64,000 nucleotides of DNA from Brachynemurus nebulosus (taxonomy: Eukaryota > Arthropoda > Insecta > Neuroptera > Myrmeleontidae): positions 22,420,375 through 22,484,374 of the forward strand of contig JAPWDM010000011.1 in the NCBI GenBank assembly GCA_035578155.1. The letters run 5' to 3'. Shown here in pieces: positions 57,907 to 64,000 of this stretch. The translations under genes were made by a program, and so were the position numbers. How positions within the stretch are numbered: position 1 is the first letter of the stretch; the number at the start of each line of letters is the position of its first letter. A model generated the notes under the pieces. It made no database searches. It saw only the letters and a program-made list of their open reading frames with translations, and was not told the DNA's origin.

Positions 57907-60519
57907 CGTTTATAACATACATATTAACTTTCTTTATTGCCATTTTATTATTTTTACATTTTATGTCCTAATTTAACTGTCCTATATTTATTTGCTCTAG
58001 ATTACCAGTGGTGGTTTAATAAAATAAACAATATTAAAATAAATTGTGGAGCTTTTTTTCAAAACGCTATATCTACATTAAGGGCAGGGTAAGGTATTAA
58101 AATAATTTTTTTTGCATTTTTTTTTTATTTTTTTAACTGAATGCATAATATCTCAAGAATATTGTCTCAAAATTTCAAGTTGATTGGAGCAAAGTTGACG
58201 AAGTTATAAGCATTTCTGTTGTTAGCTAGCAGATGTTTCGCTCTCTATATCTCTCTCTCTCTCTCAGTTATGTATATTATAGAAATTTCAATGGAAGTAC
58301 TAACGTGTTTATACCTGTACTGTATATTTCGTCAATGTAGGGTACAAAATTTAGTTTAGCAGTTAGTATTCTATATCAGTTTTATACAAGAATTTTTAAG
58401 TGTTCAAAACTTGAAAGCGTTTTCCCCACAGCTCACGTTTTCAAAGTCGGTGCTCCTCATAACTTCAAAACTACAGCACCGATCCATTTGAAATTTTGAA
58501 CACTATTTTTGTAGATAATTTACGAGGTTACGCTAGTTTAGTTAAGTTTTTTTCAAATTTGTTAATAGTTTTTGTCTTACAATAACAAATTAGCCAATTT
58601 TTTTTCGCAAAAATCGTGTTTTTCCGTTCTGAGTGTTCCAAAAAAGTGAAAAATTGAAATTTCTTAAAACCCTCCCAGCGTTACCTGAGGAAAACTATTA
58701 TTTAACGAGTGAATTTTAATTTTTTTTATTTCGGATGATCCAGCACCAAGTTATGAGGGGCACCGCAATTCTACTTTTTTCCAAGACACGTTCGAATAAT
58801 TGCTGCCATTACTGTATTTTTAATATTTCTTGGTGAAAATTTTATACAGTATTCTTCGAATGTTGTACTTTAATGTACCACTGGTTTTAATAAAGAGATT
58901 TTAGCTATGTCGTCACAAAAAAATAACAAAAACATGCCTTTTTTGTACGAATTAACCTTACCCTCTCCTTAAGACAAAAATTTCATAAAATCGAAAAAAC
59001 AAATTTCCAGAAAACTATAAAACTTTTAGGAAGTTTTATTATCCTAGATGTTTCTGTAGGCAGTTGAAACCATATAAAATTATTTTCCAAAATTAAAAAT
59101 TATTTTTCACTTCAATATTTTATATTAAAAGAATAACTTATAGTATTTAAAAAAAAACTGAATTTGCAGCATTTTGAAAAAAATATGGTTAAATATAATT
59201 ATGGTTAAATAATAATCCTTACAGCGTTCTGAAAACTAATGGATACAAGTAAATATTAGATCAGAATATAGGCAGGGGCGTACACAGTCGAGCTTCTCTT
59301 CGTTTGGCGATGGGGCGAGGGGGTTCACGCGGAAAATTAAAGAACTAAAAAATTAGCTGTGAAATTTAACGTATATAATTTTCAATTTGAATAAAATCGT
59401 ATATACGCCAATTTGAAAAAAATATAAGCATTAACATGAGCATTTTGAAAAAAAAAAAAAAAATATATTTAAAGAAAATAAATGTGAAATACAACGTTTT
59501 GCTTAATATTACTTTACCAAACTATATCAATTTAATTCAAGTATGAGGAGACCTCTTTTACTGGAAAAATTTTTTTTTTGCAATTACAGCGTTTTGAAAA
59601 AAAGCTCCACTTTATATTACGTGCTTATTACCTGTAGTCAAAGTATTATGAAACGGTACATTGTAGATAGTAAAGGACATAGAATCGTGTTCAGGAATAC
59701 CTGCCATGAGGGATGCCAACTAGGGGGTGTTGGAGATTAGTAGCCATTCATATTTTATTAATCTTCATAATCCTAAGTCAGATAAAATTTTGTAAAAACC
59801 TTTTTATTGGTAATAATTTGATTATTTATAACTTTATTTCGTAACTTTTTGGCAAAAAATCAATATTAGAAAATTATAATGGGCCTAATTTTGGCATGCG
59901 GTTGAAGTGAAATTTCTTCAGTACTGGTTTTATGTTATCATTTTTATTAAAATTCTGTCATTGAACATCTTAAATAGGATCGTCTAAAACTATTTTCGGT
60001 ATATTTAAAATTTTCTAAGTCCATATCTCAAAAATCTAGAATGTTTATTGTAATGGAGAAAATGTCATAAAAGTGTTGAAATAAATTAAATAATATATTA
60101 ATGTGTTACTACATGACATCTTTTATTGTTATCTTTAAATTTTCTAATGCTTATTTATTAAAATTATATAAACAACTGACGATTTTTGACTAAATATCTT
60201 TATTTATATACTTACATTTGACAACTTGCGAAGACTGCTCCGTAATGCATATTTATAAAACACTGATTAAATAGGTTTTTGAAAAATGTCGATACAAATC
60301 ACTTGAAATAAAAATACGATATTCTACTTACATTTTAAAAACAAAATAAATTCCAAGAATAGGTAATATATCATTGTATAAATACAGATTTAAATTTGTG
60401 TCCACCGCTTGACCACCCCCCTGTATACGGGCTTGAGTAGATCCTAATTGAAAAATGTATTATATCTTAAATAAATGATGATAGAGATAAAATTATCAGA
60501 TTTAATTTAAATATTCGTA
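57907..60519. other. No gene; dispersed-repeat-like text
   Basis: 58060-58960 contains phrases such as tctcaaaatttcaagttgat and gcaccgatccatttgaaatt, typical of non-coding repeat text. A (ct)n run lies at 58244-58265. Near 59160-59600, acagcgttttgaaaaaaa recurs four times as a loose tandem. caggggcgtacacag at 59273 and cccccctg at 60417 could be worn hAT ends, but this is not convincing. Confidence 0.4.
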
Positions 60520-60719
60520 TTATGGGCGCAAGCTCAATTAAAAGATCTCCAGAAACTGAGGTGAGGGGAACACGAATTGTATTATTTCCATAGTTACCAA
60601 CCAAACCATGTAATTATGTTTTTATATGAGTGAGTGAGTAAACTTCTATTTATTAATATGATAGATAAAAGATAAATGCAGATATTGATAAAAAAGTTCT
60701 TTTTTGTTTGCGCCCATAA
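60520..60719. mobile_element. 200-bp MITE, TA-flanked
   Basis: ttatgggcgcaagc and its inverse gtttgcgcccataa bound the element. TA lies outside both ends (60518-60519, 60720-60721). No ORF. Confidence 0.7.
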
Positions 60720-60888
60720 TAATTACTTTTGATACAAGTTACGAAAAAAAAGTTCTTGGGCGATTTTCGCGTGACATTTGTTTGATTCATGGTCTTCTAA
60801 ATAAATTAGATTTTTGAAAATTTGGTTATAGAAGTTTTCAATTATGAAGATTTTAATTAAAATATTTTTAAATAATAAACAGACACTT

Positions 60889-61000
60889 TACTTTGTAAAA
60901 TACAACTTTTATTTTTGAAACTGTGACAATATTGTTTCGAAAATAAAAGTGGTATTTTGCAAAGTATTTGCTTATTTTTTACAAATATGGAATACCATAA
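60889..61000 (+). repeat. Penelope-type terminal-repeat remnant with inverted arms
   Basis: tactttgtaaaatacaactt then ttatttt is mirrored by aaaataaaagtggtattttg then caaagta across a short centre. The right side continues with atatggaataccataaaata, shared with 13510 and, inverted, 45700. It belongs to the same family as those copies but is more diverged. Confidence 0.45.
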
Positions 61001-62345
61001 AATATTTTTAACTTGCTGCCATTTCCGGTTATACCGGAAGTTGACACCAAAGTTATTTGAAGTATTTTTGACAGCAAATTTGAATTCACTTGAAATTTTT
61101 ACTAATATTCTATGTGACAGTAATATTTCAGCTTTCCGACTTGATACAGGGTGATCACATAAAGCATTTTTTTTAAATTTTTTTTGTTTAATGTGCAACT
61201 TTTTTTTCAAATGAATCACCTGTATATTTGATCATAATTATGTAGAAAAATGTAAAGTCTATCTATTACTATAAGATATTCTAATATCTAAAACTTATAT
61301 TTTGGAAGTTACATAGAATTTATATAATAAAATTATCAGTTAGGTTTTTTATGGGCACGGCTGATACAAAAACCACGGGACAGATTTCAGTGAAACATTC
61401 TCAGTCAAAATTATCACAATATTCTTTAGGGGGTTGATATATTCAAGACAAAAGCTGATCTAAAATTAAATTAATTTTAAAACCATCAATATGAGAATCT
61501 ATGGAAAGATCTCAAAGTGTAGAAATTAGATATATTAATATGGTTCCTTTCGAGTCGCTTGGCGCGCGAAGCGAAGCATTACATGGAATTCTCCTTTTAT
61601 AGAATTTAACCTGGTTGGCGAGTGAAGCGACGTACTTTAAAGAATTGATTTAAAATTAAATTTGCCCGATTTGCTTTGGAATAACTGACTTAAAGTAGCT
61701 TTACTCACAGTTAGGATAATTTTAAACGAATGAAACTCAAGGGAGGCCAAAAATAAATTAATGAATACCTGTTTTAACACTTTTTGAAAATAAATCCTGT
61801 AAAGAGTAAAATAGGGAATAAACGCAAAAAAATGGTGGAGAGGTCAAAGCTTACATTTTCAACGCCTACTTTTCTAGCGTCTCCAACAATGAGTCAGTTA
61901 CTTTAGGAAATGTTCAAATATAGTGCAGACAGATTTATAGGGGATGTAGGCCTAGGGATTTAAATTTTTCAATTGGAATAGGGAGGATACTTACTTAGAG
62001 TAAAGTCTACAAAATATAAGGTATTTTAAAAATATATAAAATTTGAGTATTTTAAATCAACATACTTTTTTTTATTTCTATACCAAATTCGTTGACACCT
62101 TCTTAATAGACTTACTTTAGATTTTTAATCTATGTTATATGCTTGAAGAAATGACCAATTAGTTTCTGGAAATTTTCAATTGTTCCTAGATAACTAGACA
62201 AAGGGAGAAATTAAAAGTAAAGAGGATTGATGAGTGAGCTTACCAATAAATAAAGCCTATCATTTCAGCTTATGATAAGAAATTAGGGGCAAAATATTTT
62301 AGCAAGCTACCCAAATGGAGTTACCATTACTAAATTATAAAATGC
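61001..62345. other. No gene; paired GGCG-GAAGCGA motifs
   Basis: tacagggtgatcac at 61145 and gaatcacctgta at 61215 are inverted over about 80 bases and may mark a tiny MITE. ggcgcgcgaagcgaag (61561) and ggcgagtgaagcgacg (61616) are two loose copies 55 bases apart. The 5' limit of the Helitron ending at 62374 should lie in this stretch but was not found. Confidence 0.4.
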
Positions 62346-62374
62346 ATGCTTGCGAAGCCGCGGGTAACAGCTAG
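62346..62374 (+). mobile_element. Helitron 3' terminus (second copy)
   Basis: gcttgcgaagccgcgggtaa then cagctag followed by T reproduces the 3' end of the 38533 Helitron (gcgggcgaagccgcgggtaa, atgctag, T). One side of the terminal hairpin is decayed. Only the end is recognisable, and the body to the left is a different or highly diverged family. Confidence 0.7.
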
Positions 62375-63102
62375 TTAATAATAAATCGAGCAAAATGTTT
62401 ACCTGAAATCCAGTATTCAATATATAAGACATAAACACAGGACATCGTACGAAACAAAGTTTATATTAAAAGCTCAAAAAATTTTAATTCAGTTGCTACC
62501 TACCTATTATAAACATTCTGTTTTGTTTATTTTTAATTGTATTTTTTTAAAAATGTTTTTGTTGCAAAAATGTCCCATGCGTTATACGAGAATCGCCCTA
62601 TTATTAAAAATTTCGAGTGTAAAAGTTTCTATAAACGTTCGAAAAGTACATGTAAAATTTTCTAGTCTCAGAGGAATAGCGTTCGTGGTTTTTAGTACCA
62701 TCCGTTGGGACGAATCTGGACAGTAGGGGCGAATCTAGACAGAGCTGCCTCTCGATATTTCTTCGTCAGTGTTATGACCGTACAAAGTCACAGATCAATT
62801 TATGCTACTGAATTTTGTCAGTTATGAGTTAGTTATCAAAGAAAGGCGGTGAATGTGACATCTTTTTATTTTGTTATTTTACAGGCGCATTGTGTATAAT
62901 TTTTAGAAATAACGCGCATTTTGAAATCTTATAAAGAAACTGCTGTACAAAAAAAACAGTTATAAGTAGGGACTGGCAACAAAATATTTGGCGTTTTTTT
63001 GACAATATATGTACCAAAAATGAAAGCTGTATTGTGCTTAATTTTTTTTTTTATAAATTGATTAACAAAAAATTGTCTATAGGTGAGGCGAATTCATACA
63101 CC

Positions 63103-63550
63103 ATGGTGCGTCAATATAAAAAGAAAGTGGGTATAAACTACATAAACTGTAGTCTGGATAACATAAAATGGGTTCTTTTCGACAGAGGCGCAACAACCGG
63201 GGAGTTCGAAGGGGTCCGGGCCCCCCTAAAATTACCTGGAAATTTTCCTTCAATTTATTTTATTTATATTAAAAAGTAAAATTTTTAGTGGTATACTAAT
63301 ATTTTTTATTTGAAAATCAAATTTTCGGAGACGACATTTTATTACAACATTTTCCATTGTTATCGGAGAACTGCGTTATTATAAAATCTGATAATTTGGA
63401 TCTGATTGTTGGACCCCCTGTAGATATGTAGTTCTTCCACCCCTGCTTTTCGATATTAAAAATAAAAGAAAATCGCTTAGACAAGCTGCTGAATATTTCC
63501 ATGTTCCCAAATCGACTTTGCATGATAGACTCAAAGGCAAATCGAAATAA
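63103..63550 (+). pseudogene. pogo/psq HTH ORF split by an insertion
   Basis: The ATG at 63103 opens MVRQYKKKV and runs 24 codons to the insertion. Beyond the 263-bp MITE plus one copy of the 8-bp duplication, the same frame resumes as LFDIKNKRKSLRQAAEYFHV then PKSTLHDRLKGKSK and a stop at 63550. This is the psq-type helix-turn-helix (pattern: slrqAA..f.VPkSTLhdrl.Gk) at the start of pogo-family transposases, which binds element ends. The DDE domain is absent. The frame is exactly preserved once the insertion is ignored, so the MITE landed in an ORF that was still open. Confidence 0.8.
63183..63445. mobile_element. hAT MITE with perfect 8-bp duplication
   Basis: The element starts cagaggcgcaacaaccgggg and ends ttcttccacccctg, the usual hAT CAG..G / C..CTG termini. 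It contains ggggtccgggcccccc near the left end and ggaccccctg near the right. The identical octamer cttttcga flanks it (63175-63182, 63446-63453). It sits inside the pogo HTH ORF. Confidence 0.9.
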
Positions 63551-64000
63551 AATTCATTTAAATCCAAAATGTTTTATTCCACCCATCAAAAGTCATTCGC
63601 TGATGCAGTTATTTAGTTTAGCGAATTTTCAGCTTGGAAATTCAGCTTTTTTTATCTTTTTTATGTCCGATTTTACCCATATGCATGACTGAGTGTAATT
63701 TATATTGCAAATAAAGGCACTGTCTAGATTCGCCCCACAAATAGGGGCGAATCTAGACACTATATAATCAAAAAAAAAAAAAAAATGTTGTAGTACCAAT
63801 TTATTGCCAAAAAACTGAAAAAATCGTCCAGATTTGTCCCAACTGACGGTATTTCATGTTTCACTATATTCATATTTTTACCACGCGAACTTTAAGCGTT
63901 TCAGCGAGACATGAGAGGTTTCATTTCAAAAAGTTATGAGTATATATATTTTGCTTTCTGTTTGGTCGACTAACAAATTCTGTACAAGGAAAGTCTTTAT

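Larger units (their letters stand above)
62698..63849 (+). mobile_element. pogo-like element, interrupted by a hAT MITE
   Basis: TIRs: left ccatccgttgggacgaatct then ggac, right in reverse complement ccgtcagttgggacaaatct then ggac. TA is outside both (62696-62697, 63850-63851). Subterminal ggggcgaatctagac motifs occur on both sides (about 62729, and inverted/direct at 63722 and 63743). It encodes the N-terminal psq-type HTH of a pogo-family transposase, without a catalytic core. Confidence 0.85.

Noticed and set aside
59273..60423. hAT element from caggggcgtacacag to cccccctg
   Set aside because: Only about seven terminal bases agree and the flanking octamers match at five of eight positions, which is insufficient.
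60857..61219. 120-codon minus frame as a gene
   Set aside because: It crosses an inverted terminal-repeat remnant and a poly-T run, and has no recognisable features.
1..64000. CRISPR arrays, bacterial operons, prophage, or rRNA genes
   Set aside because: No regularly spaced identical repeats with spacers, no Shine-Dalgarno-led gene series and no rRNA-like sequence were seen. All evidence is eukaryotic.

Overview
This window is eukaryotic nuclear DNA from an arthropod, most likely an insect and possibly hemipteran. It is very AT-rich by eye. It has no operons or bacterial-style genes. It is packed with element types typical of insect genomes: a Penelope-like retroelement, Helitrons with insect-type ends, mariner, Tc1, pogo, hAT and Harbinger-like DNA transposons, tRNA-derived SINE pieces, and seven long (TA)n arrays. 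No complete host protein gene is visible. Most long open frames are chance frames or transposon remnants. The window is best read as a large intergenic or intronic region.

Layout. 1-2200: short tandem repeats and a 230-bp TA-flanked MITE. 2200-4080: a 5'-truncated, internally deleted Penelope-like element with a hammerhead-like motif in its 3' part. It abuts repeat family A, which occurs at 4058-5350, 6485-8200 and, inverted, 19128-19808. 8515-9540: a terminal-inverted-repeat element carrying an arthropod-type ORF. 9586-10154: a head-to-head pair of tRNA-derived SINE units inside one target-site duplication. 10960-12000 and 30190-31400: two copies of repeat B, each split by a different transposon (a Tc1 deletion derivative in one, a long-TIR MITE in the other). 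14408-15027: a second MITE of the 1677 family. 16204-17635: a mariner deletion derivative with a pogo/Tigger-like element nested inside it. 23650-24772 and 27630-28000: two copies of repeat C and a 712-bp TTAA-flanked foldback. 26297-26828: a pogo-like MITE.

The right half continues in the same way. 31879-33006 is a hAT element with a perfect 8-bp duplication and a BED-finger remnant. 33657-34039 and 41657-42344 are TTA-flanked MITEs. 35824-37291 is a long TA-flanked element, and 38533-39376 is a complete non-autonomous Helitron. 42806-42835 is a 30-nt exon-like island with consensus splice sites. 45146-45800 holds decayed Penelope terminal repeats and a tRNA-like SINE. 45944-47690 is a TIR element that contains a possible two-exon mini-gene. 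53044-53486, 54415-55387 and 55657-57200 are further TIR or foldback elements. 62346-62374 is a Helitron 3' end. 62698-63849 is a pogo-like element whose HTH frame was split by a hAT MITE with an intact 8-bp duplication.

The elements do not form a pathway together. Their value is stratigraphic: several insertions can be ordered in time from target duplications and from paralogous empty sites inside the window. Host function, if any, would lie in the exon-like islands (39913-39947, 42806-42835), which would imply a gene with very long introns. That is inference only.
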